From positions 1 through 5,320 of the forward strand of contig JANXTV010000489.1 of assembly GCA_025352185.1 (NCBI GenBank): a DNA stretch of 5,320 nt. Reading direction: 5' to 3'. Below the pieces are notes generated by a model. That model had not been told where the DNA came from. It worked only from the letters and a program-made list of their open reading frames with translations, and searched no databases. Below, in pieces: positions 1 to 5,274 of this stretch (position 1 is its first letter; each line of letters begins with the position of its first letter). The position numbers were made by a program, and so were the translations under genes. The DNA is from Oligoflexia bacterium. Its GTDB lineage: Bacteria; Bdellovibrionota; UBA1018.

Positions 1-208
1 GGCCTAAATTTACGAGGATGCTCCACGGCATCCCGCCATCGACGAAAATCCACGGTAGGCCGGCACCGTGGGACATGAGGAACGACCCGATCCAGGGCAG
101 CGCCGCGTTCCGTTCCACCCAGATAAAAAGCAATAGAGAGGGGAAGAGGCCTAAAAGTAGGACCAGGAGCGTCATTAAACTGCGGCGGAGTTTCATTCCT
201 AAGCTCAT
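1..208 (-). CDS. N-terminal part of a small integral membrane protein, cut by the left edge of the window
   Basis: The minus strand is open from an ATG at 208 to the window edge, giving 69 codons without a stop. After a basic start (K6, R8, R9) there is a strongly hydrophobic stretch at about residues 11-30, rich in Leu, which reads as a membrane segment. A short polar-aromatic loop follows (VERN near 31-34, LPWI near 37-40, LPWIFVDGG at 51-59), and a second hydrophobic stretch begins near residue 62. The layout resembles multi-pass methyltransferase-like membrane proteins (NnrU / isoprenylcysteine methyltransferase type), but no catalytic motif is inside the window, so this is a guess. Start choice is uncertain: M1 (208), M5 (196) and M12 (175) are all in frame and none has a clear Shine-Dalgarno. 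Codon use before Lys/Asn codons (ATG AAA, CGG AAC, GTA AAT) fits the neighbouring genes and supports a real gene. It is divergent from the hydrolase gene at 240. Confidence 0.6.
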   Translation of the reverse strand, partial: MSLGMKLRRSLMTLLVLLLGLFPSLLLFIWVERNAALPWIGSFLMSHGAGLPWIFVDGGMPWSILVNLG

Positions 209-239
209 GGGGCCGAGAATAGGATAAGCTGGGAACGAA
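209..239. promoter_or_regulatory. Very short divergent intergenic spacer, possible back-to-back promoters
   Basis: Only 31 bases separate two divergent start codons, so any promoters must overlap each other or extend into the coding regions. On the minus strand TATTCT (215-220) lies 6-7 bases before the ATG at 208, which is the spacing expected for a -10 box of a leaderless mRNA. On the plus strand TAGGAT (220-225) lies 14 bases before the ATG at 240. Both match the TATAAT consensus at only four of six positions, and I see no good -35 box for either. No strong Shine-Dalgarno is present for either gene; GGGA (231-234) before the plus gene is the best. This is a weak prediction. Confidence 0.22.
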
Positions 240-1208
240 ATGAAAAGAATTCTCGGCCCGAAACCCCTCATTCTTTATTCGCACCTCGCCGCGCTCGGAA
301 TCTTTAAGCGCATCGGTTTTAAATTCGACGTCCGGCGCTTCGGCGAGAGTCGGCTCGGCCTCCTCCGCTGGTCGCTCCGTAAAGTTCCGTCGGGAAAAAC
401 TCCGCGGCGACTCGTGATGGTTCCCGGATTTGGCGATACGCCGTTATCTTGGGTTTCACTGCTCGTTGGGCTGCGGCCCATTCTCAGTCGTAAGGTCGAC
501 GAAGTGATCATCCTCGATTACCCGGGCTACAGTGGGTTTCTCCACGAGGAAGCCGCGATCGATTCGATGGACGAACTGATGCGGTGTTTTCACGAAGTGA
601 TGAATACGCTTAAACCGGAGATACTCATGGGGCACTCGCTCGGGGGGTGGCTTTCGGCCGACTACGCCATCGGAAATAAATCGCTTAAAGAACTCATCCT
701 CATGAATCCGGGGGGTGTCGTCGGCACCGATGCCGAAAAGGAGAGTTACCGCGGGCTCTTTAAGTCGGCGGTGAAGGAAGGCCCGAAGGGACTGCTTCCC
801 CATACGTTCCATAAAAAACCCATTTGGCTTCCCATTTTCGAAGAGCAGTTCTTCCACTTTCTAAAGTCGCCGGAAATCGAGTCCTTCGTCGCTTCGTTTG
901 GGGAAAGGCACATTCTGAATTCGCGCATCGGCGGGATTCGGGCAAAGACGACGATCATCTGGGGGGAGTTTGATACCATGACTCCTTCGGTGTGGATCTC
1001 CCAGTGGATGAAACTCCTACCCGCCGTGACGGAAGCGCACGGAGTTCTCATTGAAAAGTGTGGTCACTCACCGCAAGTTGAAAAACCGGGAGTACTGATG
1101 GCTCTCCTCACGCAGATATTTCTGGGCCAGGAACCGAGCCGACTTAAACTTTTTCCGTTTTGGAAAATAGTTCCAGCGGCAGTTCAAGCCGCCGGAAGCA
1201 AGTCGTAG
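240..1208 (+). CDS. Alpha/beta hydrolase fold enzyme (esterase/lipase-like)
   Basis: This 322-residue protein has the canonical alpha/beta hydrolase layout. A strand and oxyanion-hole loop lie at about 58-71 (VMVPGFGDTPLSW), the D-Y-P-G-Y-S-G strand end at 93-99, and the nucleophile elbow GHSLGG at 131-136 with Ser133 as nucleophile. A cap-like helical region spans about 165-225. The acid is Asp245 in WGEFDTMTP (241-249) and the catalytic His276 is in CGHSPQVEKP (274-283). All triad residues are present and the length is normal, so it should be an active serine hydrolase acting on an ester or similar bond. The substrate cannot be read from sequence. The basic, partly hydrophobic first 25 residues are not a convincing signal peptide, so it is probably cytoplasmic. 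It starts at ATG 240 with a weak ribosome site and ends with TAG, and it converges on the gene ending at 1246 with 37 bases between and no obvious terminator. Confidence 0.9.
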   Translation: MKRILGPKPLILYSHLAALGIFKRIGFKFDVRRFGESRLGLLRWSLRKVPSGKTPRRLVMVPGFGDTPLSWVSLLVGLRPILSRKVDEVIILDYPGYSGFLHEEAAIDSMDELMRCFHEVMNTLKPEILMGHSLGGWLSADYAIGNKSLKELILMNPGGVVGTDAEKESYRGLFKSAVKEGPKGLLPHTFHKKPIWLPIFEEQFFHFLKSPEIESFVASFGERHILNSRIGGIRAKTTIIWGEFDTMTPSVWISQWMKLLPAVTEAHGVLIEKCGHSPQVEKPGVLMALLTQIFLGQEPSRLKLFPFWKIVPAAVQAAGSKS

Positions 1209-1245
1209 TCTCCGGGTAGGCATTCATTCGCGGTCAGTCGGCCGT

Positions 1246-2520
1246 TTAAGGCGAAGGAAACGACCAGAAAAGGTGCTGCATCGTGCGAAATGGATTCTTC
1301 GCAAACGTCGTCTCGAGCGGCACGAGTCCGGGAGCGTTCTGAATACGGTCGACTCCCCAGAGTGCCCCCGTCATCCCACCGTAAATATCGCGGAACTTCC
1401 ACTGGACGTAATCGAGCTTCAGGTCGATTTTTTCGGGTCGCGGGTGGTGGAGTGGCCACATCTCGGGATCGAGCGACTGGAGTTCGTACTCGGTGTTAAA
1501 GAGAAACGGGAGGAACGAACTCAGGCGCGCACTGTACCCGGCCTTACGTAACCGAACGGCCATGTAAGTCATCGGGTAGAAGTGATAAACGAGCGGCGTG
1601 AGTTCGGCGTCGAGATTTTTCGTCTGCGGGTAGAGTTTTAACCAGGATTTCGAGTCCACCGTCTTTAGATTCTCGTTCGAGAGGAAGTACGATAGCTCGG
1701 CGAGGTTATCGATCGCGGCCTTCGTTTCCTCGGAAAACTTAATCTCCTTCGCGACGATATCCAGGTAAGCGATTTGGATTTGGACCGCGCTCGTATCCTG
1801 GAGAAGGACGGCGAGCCAGGCGTACGTTTTTTCGGGATCGCCGCCGGTCGCGGCCCGAATCCACTCGTGGAGATCGAATTTTCGTTTCTCTTTCGCGTAG
1901 TATTCGAGGAGCACGCGGAGATCGCGGAGGTCCGACTGGATCGTGCGGTTTTGAATCATCTCGACGAGTTTCGTCGTGAAGATCACCGGGAGGTTATAGG
2001 TCTGGCCGTCGTCAGCGACGATCGGAATCCGTTTCATGTCGAGAAAGTCGACGAAGCTCGCCGCAGCGAGCGCGCACCCGACGGGCGTGAGGGGATACGC
2101 GTACTGCCCGCAGCGGTAGACGAAAAGTCCGTAGAGGCAGGACTTACTCCACTTTTCGGTGTGGCAAAAAGAAAGGCCAGAGTCCGTGTCGGGAGTGGGA
2201 GAAGCGGTGGCGCTCGGCATCCCGGTGACCGGAACGTTAAACGGGAACGCCGAGAAGGTCGGATTTTTCGGGATACGGACGTCGGAAGCGTACTGTCCGC
2301 CATCGAATCGAAAACTATCAAACCGGGCGTGGGGAAATTCGCTGACGAGCAGCGCCTGTTTTTTCGTGGGTTCGGTCGGAGACGGGGAGGGCTGGGTAGA
2401 TACCCCGGCCGGACGGGCGGCATTCCCCGGTAGCGCGGCGTCCGCCGGATGCGCGGTCCACGCGCTGGACGATACCGAAATGAAGAAAAGGAACCCGAAA
2501 CCGAATTGAAAAGACCGCAT
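1246..2520 (-). CDS. Secreted or periplasmic protein of unknown function, 424 aa
   Basis: I do not recognise the family. The N-terminus is a typical signal peptide: short basic start (R2), hydrophobic core at about 6-18, and possible cleavage after SSSA (20) or ADA (26-28). A low-complexity Pro/Ala/Ser/Thr linker follows (about 30-55), with a second one at 98-112. Four cysteines cluster at 119, 128, 137 and 149, with none elsewhere, so two disulfides in an exported domain are plausible. The remainder (about 155-424) is mainly helical and soluble, with an aromatic-rich C-terminal part (YHFYPMTYM 312-320; HHPRPEKIDLKLDYVQW near 358-374; IYGGMTGALWGVDRI 379-393). The ATG at 2520 is backed by a GGGGGAT Shine-Dalgarno (2527-2533) at about 8 bases, and a candidate promoter lies at 2554-2581. 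Stop TAA. Context (tyrS upstream on the same strand, hydrolase converging) gives no functional clue. A long plus-strand open frame at 1774-2433 is its antisense shadow. Confidence 0.82.
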   Translation of the reverse strand: MRSFQFGFGFLFFISVSSSAWTAHPADAALPGNAARPAGVSTQPSPSPTEPTKKQALLVSEFPHARFDSFRFDGGQYASDVRIPKNPTFSAFPFNVPVTGMPSATASPTPDTDSGLSFCHTEKWSKSCLYGLFVYRCGQYAYPLTPVGCALAAASFVDFLDMKRIPIVADDGQTYNLPVIFTTKLVEMIQNRTIQSDLRDLRVLLEYYAKEKRKFDLHEWIRAATGGDPEKTYAWLAVLLQDTSAVQIQIAYLDIVAKEIKFSEETKAAIDNLAELSYFLSNENLKTVDSKSWLKLYPQTKNLDAELTPLVYHFYPMTYMAVRLRKAGYSARLSSFLPFLFNTEYELQSLDPEMWPLHHPRPEKIDLKLDYVQWKFRDIYGGMTGALWGVDRIQNAPGLVPLETTFAKNPFRTMQHLFWSFPSP

Positions 2521-2553
2521 TTTTATATCCCCCGGGAAAACGCTCTGCGCTGC

Positions 2554-2581
2554 GTTGTATCTGATCCGGGCGGGTGTTCAA
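2554..2581 (-). promoter_or_regulatory. Candidate sigma-70-type promoter for the secreted 424-aa protein gene
   Basis: Read on the minus strand, TTGAAC (2576-2581) and TACAAC (2554-2559) are separated by 16 bases. Each matches the -35 (TTGACA) and -10 (TATAAT) consensus at four of six positions. The expected start of transcription near 2547 would leave a leader of about 27 bases containing the GGGGGAT ribosome site. The placement, in the 136-base gap after tyrS, suggests the 424-aa gene has its own promoter. A GC-rich inverted repeat (GGGCC/GGCCC at 2622-2633) lies between it and tyrS but lacks a T-tract, so I do not call it a terminator. Confidence 0.4.
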
Positions 2582-2656
2582 AGGGTTTTTCGGTGCCGGA
2601 TCGAGCGGACTTCGCCACCCCGGGCCTCGGCCCTCGTTTCGGCTAACTCCCCGGAA

Positions 2657-3988
2657 TTACCCTTCAAATCGAAAGAGATGATAGCTCTTCTTCCCCTTGC
2701 GGAGAACGAGCGCGAATCCGGCGAGGAGGTCGGTCGCCGATACCGTAGCGGCCGGATCGGTCACGCGGTCGTTATTCAGATAAATCCCGCCCCCTTGGAT
2801 ATCCTTCCTTGCGGCTCCTTTCGAACCGCAGAGGGTTCCCTCGACCAGCAGATCGACGACGCTTACGCCCGCGGCGAGCAGCGATTTCGGCTTTACGGTT
2901 GTCGGAGCACTGGCGAATGCTTCCAGCAGCGCTTCTTTTCCGAGAGACTTAATCTCGCTTCCGAAAAGCGCCGTCGTGGCCTGGGTCGCTTTTTCAAGCG
3001 CCGCTTCTCCGTGGACGAGCTTCACGAGCTCCCGGGCGAGCGTCGTCTGCGCCTCGCGTTTTTCGGGTGCGGATTTCGCTGCCGCTTCGAGACGCGTGAT
3101 TTCCTCGGGCGAGAGGAACGTAAAGTATTTCAGAAACGTGCCGACGTCGGCGTCCGAGGTTCCGATAAAGTATTGGTAGAGTTCGTAGGGACTCGTTCGG
3201 TCCGACGAGAGCCAGATCGTGCCCGATTCGGATTTACCGAACTTCGTGCCGTCCGCTTTCATCACGAGGGGATGGGTAAGTCCGAAGGCAGAGTCCTTTA
3301 TTTCTTCGGCGTCTTTTTCTTCGCGGTGGGCGCGAATCCGGCGAATGAGTTCGATCCCGGCGGTGATATTTCCCCACTGATCGCTGCCACCGATCTGGAG
3401 GTTACAGCCTTCGCGGTCATGGAGGACGACGTAGTCGTAGGCTTGGAGGAGCATGTAGGAAAATTCGGTATACGATATGCCGTGCTCGCGGTCTTCGAGT
3501 CGCGCGCGCACCGATTCCTTCGCCATCATGTGATTCACGGTAAAGTGTTTACCCACGTCGCGGAGGAACTGGAGGTAGGACATTCCCTGGAACCAGTCGG
3601 CATTATTTACGACCACGGCGGGATTCGTTCCGTCGAGTTTTAGAAACCGCGAGACGACGCCGCGGATGCCGGCCACGTTTTTCGCGAGGTCGTCGGTCGA
3701 GAGGAATTTTCGTTCGGCCGATTTACCGCTCGGGTCCCCAATCATCCCGGTCGCGCCGCCGACGACCGCAATTACGCGGTGGCCGGCGTCCTGGAAACGG
3801 CGAAGGGTGAGGAGGGGAAGGAGGCTGCCCACGTGGAGCGAATCGGCGGTGGGATCAAACCCACAGTAGAGGGTCATTTTCGATTTCGCGAGTTGGGCGC
3901 CGATTTCGGGCGAGGTCGCCTGTTTTACGAGGCCGCGAAATTCGAGATCACTGAATAGTCCGGTGGGGGATGCGGGAGTGGGTGTCAT
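2657..3988 (-). CDS. tyrS: Tyrosyl-tRNA synthetase
   Basis: Tyrosyl-tRNA synthetase charges tRNA-Tyr with tyrosine using ATP, in the cytoplasm, as a homodimeric class I enzyme. The 443-residue protein carries all the family signatures. YCGFDPTADSLHVGS (41-55) holds the tyrosine-contacting Tyr41 and the HIGH-type motif H52-V-G-S55. The GDPSGKSAER loop is at 84-93. Substrate-site residues sit in SYMLLQAYD (177-185: Tyr178, Gln182, Asp185), followed by QIGGSDQWGN (198-207). The KMSKS equivalent is KFGKS (249-253). A C-terminal S4-like RNA-binding domain occupies about 375-443 (SVVDLLVEGTL, GGGIYLNNDRV). Length and domain order are normal. The ATG at 3988 is the only plausible start, as no other Met lies before M38; its ribosome site is weak (AGTGA). 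It is the second minus-strand gene after the 105-aa gene but is separated from it by an intrinsic terminator. Stop TAA. A 362-codon plus-strand open frame across it is an antisense shadow. Confidence 0.98.
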   Translation of the reverse strand: MTPTPASPTGLFSDLEFRGLVKQATSPEIGAQLAKSKMTLYCGFDPTADSLHVGSLLPLLTLRRFQDAGHRVIAVVGGATGMIGDPSGKSAERKFLSTDDLAKNVAGIRGVVSRFLKLDGTNPAVVVNNADWFQGMSYLQFLRDVGKHFTVNHMMAKESVRARLEDREHGISYTEFSYMLLQAYDYVVLHDREGCNLQIGGSDQWGNITAGIELIRRIRAHREEKDAEEIKDSAFGLTHPLVMKADGTKFGKSESGTIWLSSDRTSPYELYQYFIGTSDADVGTFLKYFTFLSPEEITRLEAAAKSAPEKREAQTTLARELVKLVHGEAALEKATQATTALFGSEIKSLGKEALLEAFASAPTTVKPKSLLAAGVSVVDLLVEGTLCGSKGAARKDIQGGGIYLNNDRVTDPAATVSATDLLAGFALVLRKGKKSYHLFRFEG

Positions 3989-4015
3989 GTCGTTTCACTT
4001 TAAACAGGCACTCGG

Positions 4016-4058
4016 AAAAAGAGAAGGCCCGAGGCGAGGGGTTCGCGTCGGGCCTTCT
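4016..4058 (-). terminator. Rho-independent terminator between the 105-aa gene and tyrS
   Basis: An 11-bp perfect inverted repeat pairs 4022-4032 (AGAAGGCCCGA) with 4048-4058 (TCGGGCCTTCT). The stem continues after one G/G mismatch with 4 more pairs (GCGA 4034-4037 with TCGC 4043-4046), leaving a 5-base loop. Read on the minus strand the hairpin is followed by TCTTTTT (the A-run at 4016-4020), which is the U-tract of an intrinsic terminator. It lies 49 bases after the 105-aa gene and ends that transcript. On the plus strand there is no U-tract, so it is one-directional. Its edge is only about 27 bases from the tyrS ATG, leaving almost no room for a separate tyrS promoter downstream. Confidence 0.85.
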
Positions 4059-4106
4059 ATCTCGGGGAGGACTCAGGGGCTTAAACTTTAAACGGAAACT
4101 CGAAAG

Positions 4107-4424
4107 TTACTTCGCGGTCGTCGACGTGGGGGGAGCGGATCCGGCCGCTTTTTTAGCGTCGCGCTTTGCTTTTTTCGCCTTACAGGCGGCGACCGTTTCC
4201 GATGGGACGGTTACTCCTTCGACGGTTTGCCCTTCTTTAATTTTCAGGATGCAGTCCTTATAGAGGCCCTTATAGGTGTTCGTCTTTTTATTGTGCCCAC
4301 CTTTAGTGTATCCGCCGGCTTCGCAGGCAGCCTTAATTTCCTTGCACGGCTGGGACTCAGCGCGGGCTTGGGTGAAGATAAAGAGGGATCCAACGAGGGC
4401 TAAAAACAGTGCGGTTTTTTTCAT
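4107..4424 (-). CDS. Small secreted cysteine-containing protein, 105 aa, unknown function
   Basis: The N-terminus is a textbook Sec signal peptide: MKK, a hydrophobic core at about 4-17, and an AxA cleavage motif ARA (20-22), predicting a mature protein of about 83 residues starting at E23. The mature part has four cysteines (27, 34, 58, 81), enough for two disulfides. The C27-x6-C34 helix (CKEIKAACEAGG) is followed by YTKGG and YKDCILKIKEGQ, then C81. The C-terminus is a Lys/Ala-rich basic tail (82-94) ending in a Ser/Thr/Pro stretch. Similar small secreted proteins with a CKxIKxAC-like start exist in several Gram-negative groups as I recall them, without an established role. A periplasmic or exported structural or binding role is inference. 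A strong Shine-Dalgarno AGGAGA (4433-4438) lies 8 bases before ATG 4424. The gene is followed by a clear terminator, so it is monocistronic. Confidence 0.85.
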   Translation of the reverse strand: MKKTALFLALVGSLFIFTQARAESQPCKEIKAACEAGGYTKGGHNKKTNTYKGLYKDCILKIKEGQTVEGVTVPSETVAACKAKKAKRDAKKAAGSAPPTSTTAK

Positions 4425-4458
4425 AAACGGGTTCTCCTACCTCAGAGAATAGCTGTGC

Positions 4459-4464
4459 ATTTTA
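4459..4464 (-). promoter_or_regulatory. Candidate -10 box for the 105-aa secreted protein gene
   Basis: TAAAAT on the minus strand (plus-strand ATTTTA) differs from TATAAT at one position. It lies 34 bases before the ATG at 4424, which would give a leader of about 25-30 bases including the AGGAGA ribosome site. No good -35 hexamer is visible at 16-18 bases, so this may be an activator-dependent or alternative-sigma promoter, or a chance match. The rest of the 240-base divergent spacer (4425-4664) has a 7-G run (4539-4545) and a GGCCC/GGGCC inverted repeat (4630-4642) near the plus-strand gene. I see no confident plus-strand promoter in it. Confidence 0.35.
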
Positions 4465-4664
4465 GAAAGACAATCCGTCGAATTGCGACAGTGCGGCGGG
4501 GCGTAAACGCTTGAAAAGGTAGTCGATTTCCTTGCCGAGGGGGGGCTGACGTAATCTGCAACACGGTTTTATCGCTCTTAAATCGGCTCGGGGTCGCGTT
4601 ACTCTAAAGGGGAGCAGGACGCTCTCATCGGCCCCCCGGGCCGCGATACGGTAAGCACGATTTC

Positions 4665-5162
4665 GTGAACCGGAAAGTGGCGAACACCGATAAAGAACTC
4701 ACGGTTTCGGGAATTCTCCACGTCGGTACCGAAGTAAAAGGGCAAGTCGATCCGGACTGGAAAGTGACGACGGACGTATGCTCGATTTATCTAAGTAATC
4801 CGCGGATCGTCGTCGACGAACAGCATCCGGGCCTTTCGGACGTCACGTACGACGTCGAGATCGACGGGTTCGGCGGCGGCTACGTTTACGAAAAGGCCGC
4901 GCGAGACGGCCAGAAGTACGCGATTGGAACGAGTGTTTTTAATTTTAAGCCGGCGCCGATTAATGGATATATTTCGGATACGCTTTTCTTCTCGACCCCC
5001 GACGGCGAAGTTTCTCTCCAGGTGAAATTCGTTTCCCAGGAAAAGGCGATGGAAGTAAAAGTCGTGCCGACCCAGATGGAAATCTCCCGGCATACGTTCT
5101 TTAACGGGAATTACGGTGGAAAACGCTACGTCTGGGTGAAGCGCTGTATCTTCGACCAGTAA
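4665..5162 (+). CDS. Hypothetical cytoplasmic beta-rich protein, 165 aa
   Basis: I do not recognise the family. The start is GTG at 4665. The frame is open upstream to a stop at 4605, but no other ATG, GTG or TTG occurs in that stretch, and the next in-frame Met is far inside (M130). The ribosome site is poor: GGTAAG at 4650-4655 is the best candidate. There is no signal peptide or membrane segment. The sequence alternates hydrophobic and polar residues with many short Val/Ile/Tyr/Phe strands (SGILHV 15-20, VTYDVEIDGFGGGYVYE 60-76, GEVSLQVKFV 114-123, MEVKVVPTQMEI 129-140), suggesting a beta-sandwich or barrel. Two cysteines (39, 161) lie at opposite ends. A Gly-rich FGGGY (69-73) and a basic-aromatic end (GGKRYVWVKR 151-160) stand out. 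Codon use matches the neighbours, including T or A before AA-starting codons (TTT AAT, TTT AAG, GTA AAA), so it is a real native gene. It is divergent from the 105-aa gene and convergent with tRNA-Gly. Confidence 0.75.
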   Translation: MNRKVANTDKELTVSGILHVGTEVKGQVDPDWKVTTDVCSIYLSNPRIVVDEQHPGLSDVTYDVEIDGFGGGYVYEKAARDGQKYAIGTSVFNFKPAPINGYISDTLFFSTPDGEVSLQVKFVSQEKAMEVKVVPTQMEISRHTFFNGNYGGKRYVWVKRCIFDQ

Positions 5163-5175
5163 GTCGATTTTTTTT
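5152..5175 (+). terminator. Probable intrinsic terminator overlapping the stop codon of the 165-aa gene
   Basis: TCGAC (5152-5156) pairs perfectly with GTCGA (5163-5167) across a 6-base loop, and eight T residues follow at once (5168-5175). The TAA stop codon (5160-5162) lies in the loop and at the edge of the stem, so the 5' arm of the hairpin is coding. The stem is short (5 bp, 3 G/C pairs), which is weak for an intrinsic terminator, but the long T-tract and exact placement after the stop support it. A further small inverted repeat (CGGT/ACCG, 5176-5185) follows. Confidence 0.5.
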
Positions 5176-5197
5176 CGGTCCACCGAGTGAAAAAAGA

Positions 5198-5274
5198 TGG
5201 AGCGGGAAAAGAGACTCGAACTCTCGACCTCCACGTTGGCAACGTGGCGCTCTAACCAACTGAGCTATTCCCGC
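5198..5274 (-). tRNA. tRNA-Gly, anticodon GCC, with encoded CCA
   Basis: Read on the minus strand this is a complete cloverleaf. The 7-bp acceptor stem is GCGGGAA (5268-5274) with TTCCCGC (5202-5208), discriminator T (plus-strand A5201), and CCA encoded (5198-5200). The D-stem is GCTC/GAGC with loop AGTTGGTTA. The anticodon stem is CCACG/CGTGG with loop TTGCCAA, giving anticodon GCC (plus-strand 5238-5240), which reads GGC and GGU. The variable loop is AGGTC. The T-stem is GAGAG/CTCTT (one G-U pair) with loop TTCGAGT. All invariant positions look intact, and the sequence resembles typical bacterial tRNA-Gly(GCC). Six T residues (plus-strand A-run 5190-5195) lie 2 bases after CCA and may help end transcription. 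The 46 bases upstream (5275-5320) contain a weak -10-like TTAAAG but no second tRNA, and I can support nothing else there. Confidence 0.97.

Noticed and set aside
18..227. Plus-strand open frame of 69 codons at the left edge
   Set aside because: It is antisense to the minus-strand membrane protein N-terminus, which has a clear hydrophobic segment; the plus product is Arg/Pro-rich and featureless.
1774..2433. Plus-strand open frame of 219 codons
   Set aside because: Antisense to the 424-aa secreted protein gene, which has a signal peptide, ribosome site and consistent codon use; the antisense product is a charged, low-complexity translation.
2622..2633. GC-rich inverted repeat GGGCC/GGCCC downstream of tyrS
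   Set aside because: The loop is too tight and no T-tract follows on either strand, so it does not qualify as an intrinsic terminator.
2710..3344. 15-base exact direct repeat GCGCGAATCCGGCGA at 2710-2724 and 3330-3344 within tyrS
   Set aside because: The two copies are read in different frames (LAGFAL versus RRIRA) and neither flanks an insertion, so it is most likely coincidence under biased composition.
2555..3643. Long plus-strand open frame (362 codons) with possible start
   Set aside because: It lies entirely antisense to tyrS, whose identity is certain; its protein is Arg/Phe/Glu-rich with no recognisable motif. It results from the codon composition of the opposite strand.
1429..3680. 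Recurrent TTTTTCGGG-like words on the plus strand
   Set aside because: Most are antisense of ordinary Pro-Glu-Lys or similar codon runs (CCCGAAAAA) in the minus-strand genes; spacing is irregular and they do not form a repeat array.
4791..5234. Minus-strand open frame of 147 codons overlapping the tRNA region
   Set aside because: It begins inside the tRNA-Gly gene and is antisense to the 4665-5162 gene, which shows the local codon-junction bias; no motif in the product.
5198..5274. tRNA-Gly 3' end as a possible integration (att) site
   Set aside because: No integrase, no repeated copy of the tRNA 3' end and no change in composition are visible nearby within the window.
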